From Erysipelotrichaceae bacterium (GTDB lineage: Bacteria; Bacillota_I; Bacilli_A; Erysipelotrichales; Erysipelotrichaceae): a DNA stretch of 64,000 bases. Where the stretch lies: NCBI GenBank assembly GCA_022772735.1, contig JALEZD010000021.1, forward strand, positions 1-64,000. The letters run 5' to 3'. This document shows positions 8,646 through 16,227 of the stretch, piece by piece (the first letter of the stretch is position 1; every line of letters begins with the position of its first letter). The notes below the pieces were generated by a model. That model was not told where the DNA came from and searched no databases. It saw only the letters and a list, made by a program, of their open reading frames with translations. Both the position numbers and the translations under genes were made by a program.

Positions 8646-9566
8646 ATTTACTATATTTATAAGTTGTTTTGAGTCAGAAAAATTGTTTATATTTTCTATT
8701 GCTATATCAATAACCTTATTATATGAATACTCCATACTATAGTTTCCAGAAATATGTGGAGTGATTAAGACATTATCAAATTGCCATAATTTAGAATTTA
8801 TTGGCAATGGTTCAGGGTTACAAACATCTAAAACTACACCACCAAAATGTTTTTCCTCTAGTAGTTTTATTAAATCTTCTGTTACAACTGTGTCTCCTCT
8901 TCCAACATTAATTAAAAGTGAGTCTTTTTTTATTTTACTTAATAGCTTATAATCAAACAAATTTCTAGTATCTTTAGTTGATGGCAATATTAAAACAACA
9001 ATATCACTTTTTCCTAAGATTTCTTCTAAATTATCTGTGGTATATATTTTTTGTATATATTCTGGTTTATTAGATATAGTCTTTTTGACACCGAAAACAT
9101 TTGCGCCTAAAAGGTGTGCTTTTAATGCGAAAGTATTGCCAATATCTCCTAAACCAACAACACATATGTTTGAATTTTTTAATTGTTTGATTTCGCCAAG
9201 ATATTTCCAAGAATGATATTTTTGATTTTTAATATATTGATCAAATCTTTTATACATAATTAATATTGATCCTAAAATATATTCTGCAATTGCTTCACTG
9301 TAAGCGCCTTTTGAATTTGTTAGTTGTATTTTATCGGGAATTTTTGTGTATTTATCTATTCCTGCTGTTTCTAAATGTAACCATTCAATATTACTATTTT
9401 CTAATAGTTCAGGATTAACATTTCCAATTATTGCATTATATTGTTTAATTATGTCTTTGTTTAAATCATTTTTATCAATGAAATGTATTTCTACATTGTT
9501 TGTTTCATTTATAATTTTATGTTTAATTTCATCGCTTGTTTTTATAGTAACTAATATTTTCTTCAT
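8628..9566 (-). CDS. D-2-hydroxyacid dehydrogenase (NAD-binding)
   Basis: 312-aa member of the D-isomer-specific 2-hydroxyacid dehydrogenase family, reducing a 2-oxoacid with NAD(P)H. The Rossmann segment NICVVGLGDIGNTFALKA is at about residues 135-152; NVGRGDTVVTEDL, DVCNPEPLP and NVLITPHISGN carry the usual Arg, Glu and His catalytic positions. The substrate is unknown. I chose the ATG at 9566 because GGAGG lies directly upstream; an in-frame codon 12 bases earlier falls on the ribosome binding site itself. Confidence 0.85.
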   Translation of the reverse strand: MKKILVTIKTSDEIKHKIINETNNVEIHFIDKNDLNKDIIKQYNAIIGNVNPELLENSNIEWLHLETAGIDKYTKIPDKIQLTNSKGAYSEAIAEYILGSILIMYKRFDQYIKNQKYHSWKYLGEIKQLKNSNICVVGLGDIGNTFALKAHLLGANVFGVKKTISNKPEYIQKIYTTDNLEEILGKSDIVVLILPSTKDTRNLFDYKLLSKIKKDSLLINVGRGDTVVTEDLIKLLEEKHFGGVVLDVCNPEPLPINSKLWQFDNVLITPHISGNYSMEYSYNKVIDIAIENINNFSDSKQLINIVNKGEGY

Positions 9567-9624
9567 AACTACCTCCATATAAATTATATATGATATAATA
9601 ACATTAGCCTAGGAGGTATTTGTT

Positions 9625-10170
9625 ATGTTATTTTTTGGTATTATTGTTGTTTTGTGTATTTTTTATGTTATATCATCATATAATTCTTTTGTTTCATATG
9701 GTAATAAGGTTGATGAAGCATTTTCAACTATGGATGTGTATTTGAAAAAAAGATATGATTTAATTCCAAATCTTGTTGAAATTGTTAAGGGATATGCAAA
9801 ACATGAAAGTGAAACATTTGAAAAAGTTGTTAGTGCAAGAAATAAAGCATTAACTAGTTCTTCTGTTGCAGAAAAGATTGAAGCTGAAAAGGAAGTTAAT
9901 TCTACACTAGGAAGATTATTAGCTATTACAGAAGCTTATCCAGATTTAAAAGCTAATACAAATTTTGTTGAGTTACAAAAAGAGCTTACTAATATGGAAG
10001 GTGAAATATTAAGCGCAAGAAAGTATTATAATGGTGTTGTAAGACAATTTAATACTTTAACTGAAAAGTTTCCAAGTAATTTAATTGCTAGTATATTTAA
10101 ATTTGAAAAACAACCAATGTTTTCAATAACTAATGAATCAGAAAGAGAAAATGTAAGTATTAAATTTTAA
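9625..10170 (+). CDS. lemA: LemA family protein
   Basis: 181-aa membrane-anchored protein: one N-terminal transmembrane segment (about residues 1-20) followed by a long helical domain starting YNSFVSYGNKVDEAFSTMDV and containing KKRYDLIPNLVEIVKGYAKHE, the LemA signature. Function of the family is not settled. AGGAGG precedes the ATG. It is followed after 35 bases by a DUF2207 protein, a pairing seen widely and suggesting a shared envelope role. Confidence 0.93.
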   Translation: MLFFGIIVVLCIFYVISSYNSFVSYGNKVDEAFSTMDVYLKKRYDLIPNLVEIVKGYAKHESETFEKVVSARNKALTSSSVAEKIEAEKEVNSTLGRLLAITEAYPDLKANTNFVELQKELTNMEGEILSARKYYNGVVRQFNTLTEKFPSNLIASIFKFEKQPMFSITNESERENVSIKF

Positions 10171-10205
10171 AATATCGTGCAAACGGTATTTTTTTGGAGG
10201 TTGAT

Positions 10206-12062
10206 ATGAATAAATTAAAAAAGTTTTTTATAAGTTTACTTTTGGTTTTTATTTTAGTTCCAATATTTAATATAAATGTACATGCAGAAAATAATTTTGT
10301 TATTAATAATTATGATGTTGTTATAGATGTAAATGAAAAAGGTGTTTATACAATTACAGAAACACTAGATGTTAAGTTTACTAGGGAATCACATGGTATA
10401 TATTTGAATATTCCAACAAGATATGAAAATTATAATTGGAATGTTGATGGGCAATATATTACTAAATCGTATAATTTTCCTATATCACATATAAAAGTAT
10501 TGTCTAATCATGAATATGATGTTGAAAGAGAATCTAATGGTGTTTCTATAAAGATAGGTAGCCCTGACTATTATGCAAATACAAATGAAAAATATGTAGT
10601 TACGTATAAAGTTCATTCTACAGATTTAGGATTAAATGGAGTACAAACATTTTACTATAATATCATTTCAACAACTTGGAATACAGACATATTAAATTCA
10701 ACTTTTACTATTAATATGCCTAAACCTTTTGATGTAAATAAAGTTAATTTTTATACAGATAATACTGAAAAAGATGAAAATTTAAAGTATACAGTTGAAG
10801 GTAATACAATAAAAGGTAGTTTAAATTCAATCATAAATTATGGAAGAGGAATAACAATTAAGTTAGATGTTGAAAAAAACTATTTTGATTATTCTTTAGA
10901 TTATATGTATTTATATATAGGGATTGGTATTTCTGCTTTAATTTTAATTTTAGTAATAATTTCATTTTGGAAATATGGTAGAGATGATAAAGTTATTCAA
11001 ACTGTTGAATTTGAAGCACCGAAAGAACTAAGTAGTGCAGGTTGTGGTTATGTTTATAAAGGATTTACTTCTAATAAAGATATAATTTCATTGTTGCTTT
11101 ATTGGGCAAATAAAGGTTTAATAACAATTGAAGATAATAAAAATTATTTAACTTTCACAAAAATAAATGAGTTAACTGATGGTCATTCTTATGAGATGAA
11201 ACTTTTTAGAGGATTATTTACAAATGATAAAATAACTACTAAAGAAATCACAAAGAAGTATAATCTTTTTCAAGATACAATTTATGATATTTACAGTTAT
11301 TTTCACAAAAAAGAAAATAGACTATTCTCATCAATTTCAGATGGTATACAAGCTCTATTTATGTTTGTTTTAGGTATACCTATAGGGTTATGTGTATCTT
11401 ATACAATGTATCTAAAAACTTATGATAGTTTTACGTCATTAGCATTAGGTGGAGCTGTGTATGTTGCGATGATTGCAAGTATGCTTTTGTTAAGTAATGT
11501 TGTTACATCTTTTAGTGATAATATATTTAAATCTATGGGTAAAGTATTAGGTATATTATTTTCAATACTTGTTGCAATTGTATGCAGCTTAATACTTCCA
11601 AGTTTTGCGATTATTGCATTTTGGTTAATAAATATCATATCTATTGTATTTGTTGGGTTTATGCGTAGAAGAAGTGAGATAGGTATTAAACTTTATGGAA
11701 AGGTTTTAGGACTTAGAGATTTTATCATTCATGCTGAAAAAGACAGAATTGAAATGTTATTTAATGATGATCCAAAAATATTTTATAAAATTTTGCCATA
11801 TGCATATGCTTTGGATTTAACAGAAGCATGGAGCGAACATTTTGAAAATTTTGAGATTGAAAAGCCTGATTGGTATTATGGTGATGATTTCAGCAACTAT
11901 TATTTTTATAATAGTATGGTTAGAAACTTAGCAGTTGCTTCAAAACCAATACCTCCTGTTTCTAGCAAATCAAATGGTGGAGGGGGATTCTCTGGAGGAG
12001 GATTCTCAGGTGGTGGTTTCTCTGGAGGAGGTTTTGGTGGTTCTTCTGGAGGAAGCTGGTAA
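10206..12062 (+). CDS. DUF2207 membrane protein with Gly-rich C-terminus (YciQ-like)
   Basis: 618-aa protein: signal peptide (about residues 1-28, KKFFISLLLVFILVPIF), an extracytoplasmic beta-rich DUF2207 domain to about residue 225, one transmembrane segment near 235-255, a cytoplasmic domain, a second pair of membrane segments near 390-470, and a tail of repeated GGGFSGGGFSGG units ending in SSGGSW. This is the usual DUF2207 layout, including the glycine-rich end. GGAGG (10196-10200) fixes the ATG at 10206. It follows lemA and is probably co-transcribed. Biochemical role unknown. Confidence 0.85.
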   Translation: MNKLKKFFISLLLVFILVPIFNINVHAENNFVINNYDVVIDVNEKGVYTITETLDVKFTRESHGIYLNIPTRYENYNWNVDGQYITKSYNFPISHIKVLSNHEYDVERESNGVSIKIGSPDYYANTNEKYVVTYKVHSTDLGLNGVQTFYYNIISTTWNTDILNSTFTINMPKPFDVNKVNFYTDNTEKDENLKYTVEGNTIKGSLNSIINYGRGITIKLDVEKNYFDYSLDYMYLYIGIGISALILILVIISFWKYGRDDKVIQTVEFEAPKELSSAGCGYVYKGFTSNKDIISLLLYWANKGLITIEDNKNYLTFTKINELTDGHSYEMKLFRGLFTNDKITTKEITKKYNLFQDTIYDIYSYFHKKENRLFSSISDGIQALFMFVLGIPIGLCVSYTMYLKTYDSFTSLALGGAVYVAMIASMLLLSNVVTSFSDNIFKSMGKVLGILFSILVAIVCSLILPSFAIIAFWLINIISIVFVGFMRRRSEIGIKLYGKVLGLRDFIIHAEKDRIEMLFNDDPKIFYKILPYAYALDLTEAWSEHFENFEIEKPDWYYGDDFSNYYFYNSMVRNLAVASKPIPPVSSKSNGGGGFSGGGFSGGGFSGGGFGGSSGGSW

Positions 12063-12104
12063 TTTGTGATATAATCATTTTCATCTTGAAAAGGAGAAAA
12101 AAAT

Positions 12105-12713
12105 ATGAAAAAAATATTAATGTTTTTTCTAGCGTTTGGAATTTTTGGTTGTACTAGTAAAACTGTTGATAAACCTGAAACAACTCAAAGCCCATCAACT
12201 GTAGGTTGTTCGATAAATGATGAGTGTAAAAGTGAGGAAGAGGAGATTGCGAATTATGAGGCTCAAATCTCTACTGATACATTTGTAAATACAACAATGA
12301 AAGAATCAATTGAATTAATCGAAAATGGTGGAACAGCTGTGTTTTATTATGGATTTAAAACTTGCCCATGGTGTCAAGATGTTATCAACTATTTAAAAGA
12401 GGCTGCAGACAATTCTGGGGTTAAAGTCAACTATGTTAACGTTAGAGTTGATGGTGATACTTCTGAGTTTGATCTTAGAAAAGAAGAAAATCCAGAATAT
12501 GTAAAACTTCAAGAAATATTTAAAGACACAGTAATTGATGATACTGGAAAAATATATGTTCCATTTGTAGTGGCAATTAAAGATGGTAAAATTGTTGATT
12601 ACCACTATTCAACAGTGGGTGATCATAATGCAAAAGAAAGAGAAATGACTAAAGAAGAAATTGCGACACTTCAAGATATATACAAATCATTATTTGAAAA
12701 ATATAAAAACTAA
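12105..12713 (+). CDS. Thioredoxin-fold lipoprotein
   Basis: 202-aa secreted protein anchored by lipid: signal peptide MKKILMFFLAFGIFGC with Cys16 as the lipobox cysteine. After a linker, a thioredoxin-like domain carries the redox motif CPWC at about residue 87 (FYYGFKTCPWCQDV) and a cis-Pro region around YVPFVVAIKDG. It is likely a thiol-disulfide oxidoreductase acting outside the membrane. AAGGAG precedes the start; a TATAAT lies at 12069-12074. Confidence 0.85.
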   Translation: MKKILMFFLAFGIFGCTSKTVDKPETTQSPSTVGCSINDECKSEEEEIANYEAQISTDTFVNTTMKESIELIENGGTAVFYYGFKTCPWCQDVINYLKEAADNSGVKVNYVNVRVDGDTSEFDLRKEENPEYVKLQEIFKDTVIDDTGKIYVPFVVAIKDGKIVDYHYSTVGDHNAKEREMTKEEIATLQDIYKSLFEKYKN

Positions 12714-12736
12714 TCTATATGGGATTAGTTTTTTCA
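12707..12736 (+). terminator. Terminator after thioredoxin-like lipoprotein gene
   Basis: AAAACTAATC and GATTAGTTTT form a 10-bp stem overlapping the stop codon, followed by a T-run. Confidence 0.8.
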
Positions 12737-12803
12737 TTATTTGGAAATTAATTGTTTTTTATTTTTAAATATATACAATTTATTTATTAAGTAGGAGGTA
12801 TTT

Positions 12804-13364
12804 ATGTATAAAGTTGCAGTTGTGGCTATGAATGGTTTTGAAGAAGCTGAAACACTTACTATTGTTGATATTTTAAGAAGAGCAAACATTAAGTGTGATA
12901 TTGTTGGTGAAACAGATTATGTAGTAGGTGGGCATAATATAAAAATAAAAATTGATAAAATTTTGAGTAATGATATTGAAAAATATGACATGATTGTACT
13001 ACCAGGTGGTTATGGTGGAGTTGAGAGTATGATTTCAAGTGATTTATTAAAGGAAATTGTTACTAATATGAATAAGGCTAATAAATACATATGTGCTATG
13101 TGTGCTGCACCACTTTTTTTGAGTACTTTAAATTTACTAGAAAATAAAAAATTTACTGCATATAAAGGTTATGATAAAAAAATAAATCAGGGTAATTATT
13201 TAGAAGATATTGTTGTGATTGATAGCAACATAATTACAAGCAGAGGACCTGCAACAGTTTATGAATTTTCATATAAACTAACTGAAATTTTAAAAGCAGA
13301 TGTGAATGCAATTAAAGATAGAATGTTATACTATAATGCGTTTGATAAAAAGGAGGTTAAATAA
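12804..13364 (+). CDS. DJ-1/PfpI family protein (copy 1)
   Basis: 186-aa class I glutamine amidotransferase-like protein. The N-terminal MNGFEEAETLTIVDILRRA segment carries the conserved Glu, and the nucleophile elbow is ICAMCAAP around residue 95-102. Members act as deglycases, chaperones or hydrolases; activity cannot be told here. AGGAGG precedes the ATG. Its stop overlaps the start of a paralogue by one base (TAATG at 13362-13366). Confidence 0.88.
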   Translation: MYKVAVVAMNGFEEAETLTIVDILRRANIKCDIVGETDYVVGGHNIKIKIDKILSNDIEKYDMIVLPGGYGGVESMISSDLLKEIVTNMNKANKYICAMCAAPLFLSTLNLLENKKFTAYKGYDKKINQGNYLEDIVVIDSNIITSRGPATVYEFSYKLTEILKADVNAIKDRMLYYNAFDKKEVK

Positions 13365-13918
13365 TGGTTAAAAAGGTTGCAGTTTTAATGGAAACTGGTT
13401 TTGAAGAAGGTGAAACAGTTACTATAGTTGATATAATAAGAAGGGCAAATATAGAGTGCAATACATTTTCGTTTAAAAACAAAATGGTTAAAGGAATGCA
13501 TGATATTTATGTTGAAGCAGATAAAATATTTAATGATGAAATCAAGGAGTATGATTTGATAGTTCTTCCAGGAGGTAGACCAGGGGGAGAAAATTTGAGA
13601 AGTAATCCATTAGTTATATCTATTGTTAAGTATTTTGAAAGTAATAATAAATTAATTGCGGCAATGTGTTCAGGAACAACTGTTTTAAAAGAAGCAGATG
13701 TAATTAACGATAAAAAATTAACTGGGTATAAGGGGTATGAAGAAAAGTTATCTGGAGGAATTTTTTTAAATGATGTTGTTGTTTATGATAAAAATTTAAT
13801 TACAAGTCAAGGACCAGCTACAGTTTATCCATTTGTATTTAAGATAATTGAAGTTTTAGGTTTTGATACAAAAGAGTTAAAAGGTAGATTAATGTATGAT
13901 TTTGCAGGTGGGAAATGA
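13364..13918 (+). CDS. DJ-1/PfpI family protein (copy 2)
   Basis: 184-aa paralogue of the preceding gene, with the same N-terminal METGFEEGETVTIVDIIRRA pattern and a nucleophile elbow AAMCSGTT in which Ser-Gly replaces the Ala-Ala of copy 1. Both proteins share a GPATVY motif near the C-terminus. GGAGG lies 12 bases upstream within the end of copy 1. The tandem pair is clearly a duplication that has diverged; the differing elbows suggest different substrates. Confidence 0.88.
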   Translation: MVKKVAVLMETGFEEGETVTIVDIIRRANIECNTFSFKNKMVKGMHDIYVEADKIFNDEIKEYDLIVLPGGRPGGENLRSNPLVISIVKYFESNNKLIAAMCSGTTVLKEADVINDKKLTGYKGYEEKLSGGIFLNDVVVYDKNLITSQGPATVYPFVFKIIEVLGFDTKELKGRLMYDFAGGK

Positions 13919-13927
13919 GGTGTTTAA

Positions 13928-14680
13928 ATGATTTATGATAAACTTCATGTAATATTTTTAAGTGTTTTAGCTAGTGAAAAAAATCATTCTACAAATTCAG
14001 TTATTGCAGAATATATACTGAAAAATTATGACAAAATTAAAAATATCGGTATTCAAGAACTTGCATTAAGATGTAATGTGGGCACAAGTTCTATATCAAG
14101 ATTTTGTAGAGATATTGGGCTAAGAGATTTTATTGAATTGAAGGAATTAATATCATCTGCAAGTTTAAATTTTCAAAAAATATCATCTATTGAAGAAATA
14201 AATGATACTTATTCTAACTATGTTTGTGAAAGTATAAAAAGTGTTTCAAATTCTATTGATATAAGTAAAATTACTAAATTATGTGAAGATATAAAAAAAT
14301 ATAATAATGTTGCTGTATTTGGACTTTTAAAAGCAGGTTGTGCAGCAATTAGTTTACAAACTGATTTGTTATTGCAGGGGAAAAACGTTTATACAAATAT
14401 TGTGTATAATCAACAAATGGAATATATTATGAACTCTAATGAAGAAAATTTAATAATAATTTTTTCATATACTGGATCATATTTTGAATATACGGATTTA
14501 AGAGTTTTATCAAAAAAACTTAAAAAGCCTAAAGTTTGGTTTATTGGTGGAAATATTATAAAAAACTATGATTTTATTAATGAATATATTACTTTTGAAT
14601 CGAAACAAACTCAACTTAGTCATCCATATCAATTACAATATATATCTGGTATGATTTCTCAATTATATGCTACAGTTTAA
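13928..14680 (+). CDS. MurR/RpiR family transcriptional regulator
   Basis: 250-aa protein: N-terminal HTH_6 DNA-binding domain (about residues 1-75, with IQELALRCNVGTSSISRFCR) and a C-terminal SIS sugar-phosphate-binding domain (VAVFGLLKAGCAAISLQ, then IIFSYTGSYFEYT). It follows the DJ-1 pair by 9 bases with GAGGTG as ribosome binding site, so it may be part of that operon and control it in response to a phosphosugar. Unlike the later MurR-like gene, it is not next to sugar catabolic genes. Confidence 0.85.
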   Translation: MIYDKLHVIFLSVLASEKNHSTNSVIAEYILKNYDKIKNIGIQELALRCNVGTSSISRFCRDIGLRDFIELKELISSASLNFQKISSIEEINDTYSNYVCESIKSVSNSIDISKITKLCEDIKKYNNVAVFGLLKAGCAAISLQTDLLLQGKNVYTNIVYNQQMEYIMNSNEENLIIIFSYTGSYFEYTDLRVLSKKLKKPKVWFIGGNIIKNYDFINEYITFESKQTQLSHPYQLQYISGMISQLYATV

Positions 14681-14735
14681 AATTTAATACTAATTTTTTG
14701 TAGATAGCTTTTTAGCTATCGCATCTTTATAGTTA

Positions 14736-14765
14736 GCATTTTATCATGCGCGCATAATAAAATGC
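14736..14765. terminator. 30-bp near-perfect palindrome, likely bidirectional terminator
   Basis: GCATTTTAT, then the 10-bp palindrome ATGCGCGCAT (14746-14755), then ATAAAATGC. The only break in symmetry is the C/A pair at 14745 and 14756. It lies between the RpiR gene and the convergent 61-aa gene, where a shared terminator is expected. The GCGC core is striking in this AT-rich DNA. Confidence 0.5.
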
Positions 14766-14785
14766 AATAGATTTTTAATGTTTTT

Positions 14786-14971
14786 TTATTTTGTCATATC
14801 TTTTTTTACTAAAGATACAAAATAATTCTTTTTGTCACTTTGCATTTCTATGAAATCTATTACATCTTTTTCAGTATCTTTATTAAGTCTAAAAGAGTAA
14901 TTTTTATAGTTCTTTTTATTATATGTTTTTGTGTAATTGTTTTTGTTAAACTTTTCTGTTTTTTCTGTCAT
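14786..14971 (-). CDS. Small ribbon-helix-helix-like protein
   Basis: 61-aa basic protein with a Lys/Asn-rich N-terminal tail and a C-terminal part (NYSFRLNKDTEKDVIDFIEM, then QSDKKNYFVSLVKKDM) that fits the beta-helix-helix pattern of Arc/MetJ-type DNA-binding proteins. Such proteins often serve as antitoxins or plasmid regulators. AAGGAG lies 8 bases upstream. The gene begins inside the 3' end of a 37-codon hydrophobic reading frame in another frame. The fold is inferred from pattern only. Confidence 0.6.
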   Translation of the reverse strand: MTEKTEKFNKNNYTKTYNKKNYKNYSFRLNKDTEKDVIDFIEMQSDKKNYFVSLVKKDMTK

Positions 14972-15060
14972 TTTTATACTCCTTTCTATACTCTAAAAAT
15001 GCAAGTATTAATTTTGATAGTGACATAGCTATAAATATAATTCCGATTGTTTTTAACATT
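14947..15060 (-). CDS. Possible 37-aa hydrophobic peptide
   Basis: Reading from an ATG at 15058 on the minus strand, the frame gives MLKTIGIIFIAMSLSKLILAF followed by a charged tail (LEYRKEYKNDRKNRKV) and a stop about 25 bases inside the next gene. One transmembrane helix plus charged tail is a small membrane-toxin-like layout. No convincing Shine-Dalgarno precedes it, so translation is doubtful; an internal ATG 11 codons in is an alternative start. Coordinates are approximate. Confidence 0.3.
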
Positions 15061-15086
15061 GCTTGTTATGAAGAAAATGCTATAAT
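15059..15086 (+). promoter_or_regulatory. Promoter of antisense RNA
   Basis: TTGCTT at 15059-15064, 16-base spacer, perfect TATAAT at 15081-15086. It points away from the small genes on the minus strand and has no protein gene downstream on its own strand. Confidence 0.65.
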
Positions 15087-15091
15087 GAATA

Positions 15092-15210
15092 CAAGGAGGG
15101 GGAACTCCTAATTCCCCCTAGATTATCTCAGCTATTTAAAGTAGTAAGATAATCCCAACAAGCAAGTCAATCAAGGTTTGGAGCAAAAGCAACTTGATTG
15201 GCTTTTTTAG
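15092..15210 (+). ncRNA. Antisense RNA, probable type I antitoxin
   Basis: A roughly 120-nt RNA is predicted from the promoter at 15059-15086 to a strong terminator (arms 15165-15175 and 15193-15203, then TTTTTT). It contains two further hairpins: GGGGGAA/TTCCCCC (15097-15117) and GATTATCT/AGATAATC (15121-15128 with 15147-15154). It has no plausible reading frame and is complementary to most of the coding region and the 3' end of the 31-codon Lys-rich hydrophobic peptide on the other strand. That geometry matches txpA/RatA and bsrG/SR4 type I toxin-antitoxin pairs. Confidence 0.6.
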
Positions 15211-15231
15211 TCGCCTTTTCTTTTTCTTCAC
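15136..15231 (-). CDS. 31-aa hydrophobic peptide, probable type I toxin
   Basis: Starts at GTG (15229-15231 read on the minus strand), 7 bases after AAAGGAGG, and ends at TAA (15136-15138). The peptide begins with a basic stretch, KKKKRRLKKPIK, followed by a hydrophobic helix LLLLQTLIDLLVGIILLL. A very short protein with basic head and single membrane helix, an excellent ribosome binding site and a convergent antisense RNA is typical of membrane-acting type I toxins. A TATAAT lies at 15257-15262 (minus strand), about 10 bases upstream of the likely RNA start. I cannot place it in a named toxin family. Confidence 0.55.
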   Translation of the reverse strand: MKKKKRRLKKPIKLLLLQTLIDLLVGIILLL

Positions 15232-15257
15232 TTACTCACCTCCTTTAACTGTCTTTA

Positions 15258-16145
15258 TTATATAATGTGTGCATGATGTTTTGCGATAGTTTTTGAAAAA
15301 AATATGCATGACTTTTGCACGAAAAAACATGATATATATACGAAAATAAAAATTACAAAAACATGCAAAAACGTTCTTTTTATAGGCGTTTTTGCATGTT
15401 TTATGTAAGTGTTATAAAAAACATACGAGGCTTTATCAAGCTCTTTTTTTATTGAAGTTCTAGTGTTACATACTGGAATAAGTTTATGATTTAATTTTTG
15501 TTTTTTATGTTCATTTGGATTTATATAATAAATGGTATTTCGAAATCCAATGCAGTGCTTTGTTTTTTTGGTTGATACTTTTAATAAATTTACATAATTA
15601 TTACTTGTTGAGTGTACATAAAACAGTTTATTGTTATCTAAATTTTTTAATATTAAGCCTTCATGAATATTTATTGAATAGTTTAATATAGGAAGTTTAC
15701 AGTTAGATAGAATGTCATTGGCATGCATAATATCTTTTGAAGATAGTTGATCTAAAATAGATAATATGTATCTTTTTGGTATTTTATATGTTTTATTAAA
15801 ATTAATATAACCATTTTTCCAAACATTGTAATATTCTTTATTTAGTTCAATATTGAAATTTTTTGCAATATTTTTATATTGTGATGAACCACAACATACA
15901 ATTAGATGTTCACGAGTTTTTTTGACAACAATACATGGTCTGTGCATATGTGTTTTTTTGCTTGTTTTAATAGGGATTATCGCATCAATTATATACCCTG
16001 TTTCAATTTCTTCAAATAAAGCATCACAGTCTACGTTTTCAAAATAATCTATGTAATTTTTATTAATATCGTCAATAATTTTTTTGGAAAAAAATTTTTT
16101 GATTTTTTCAAATATAGATATAATTTTATTCAGAATTTTAATCAT
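15258..16145 (-). CDS. Hypothetical protein, possible PemK/MazF-like fold with C-terminal membrane segment
   Basis: 295-aa protein. An amphipathic basic N-terminus is followed by a beta-rich part (GYIIDAIIPI, then MHRPCIVVKKTREHLIVCC) that resembles the strand-R-P-x-hydrophobic pattern of PemK/MazF RNases, then a region with PKRYILSILDQLSSKDI. Near the C-terminus, FLHVFVIFIFVYISCFFV is a clear transmembrane segment, unusual for a soluble toxin. AGAGGTG precedes the ATG. The stop codon falls in the -10 region of the type I toxin gene. Function is unproven; it could be an RNase-like toxin or something unrelated. Confidence 0.5.
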   Translation of the reverse strand: MIKILNKIISIFEKIKKFFSKKIIDDINKNYIDYFENVDCDALFEEIETGYIIDAIIPIKTSKKTHMHRPCIVVKKTREHLIVCCGSSQYKNIAKNFNIELNKEYYNVWKNGYINFNKTYKIPKRYILSILDQLSSKDIMHANDILSNCKLPILNYSINIHEGLILKNLDNNKLFYVHSTSNNYVNLLKVSTKKTKHCIGFRNTIYYINPNEHKKQKLNHKLIPVCNTRTSIKKELDKASYVFYNTYIKHAKTPIKRTFLHVFVIFIFVYISCFFVQKSCIFFSKTIAKHHAHII

Positions 16146-16202
16146 TGTTTTTCACCTCTTATTTATATAATAAGTAAAAGGATGTACATAAAAAATACCA
16201 AT

Positions 16203-16227
16203 AAAAAAACCCACATAAGTGAGTTTT
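16203..16227 (-). terminator. Terminator of the ArsB/NhaD-like gene
   Basis: On the minus strand AAAACTCAC (16219-16227) pairs with GTGGGTTTT (16206-16214), loop TTAT, then a T-run. Confidence 0.8.

Noticed and set aside
12804-13918. DJ-1/PfpI pair as intracellular proteases
   Set aside because: The family covers several activities and nothing here singles out protease; only the fold is claimed.
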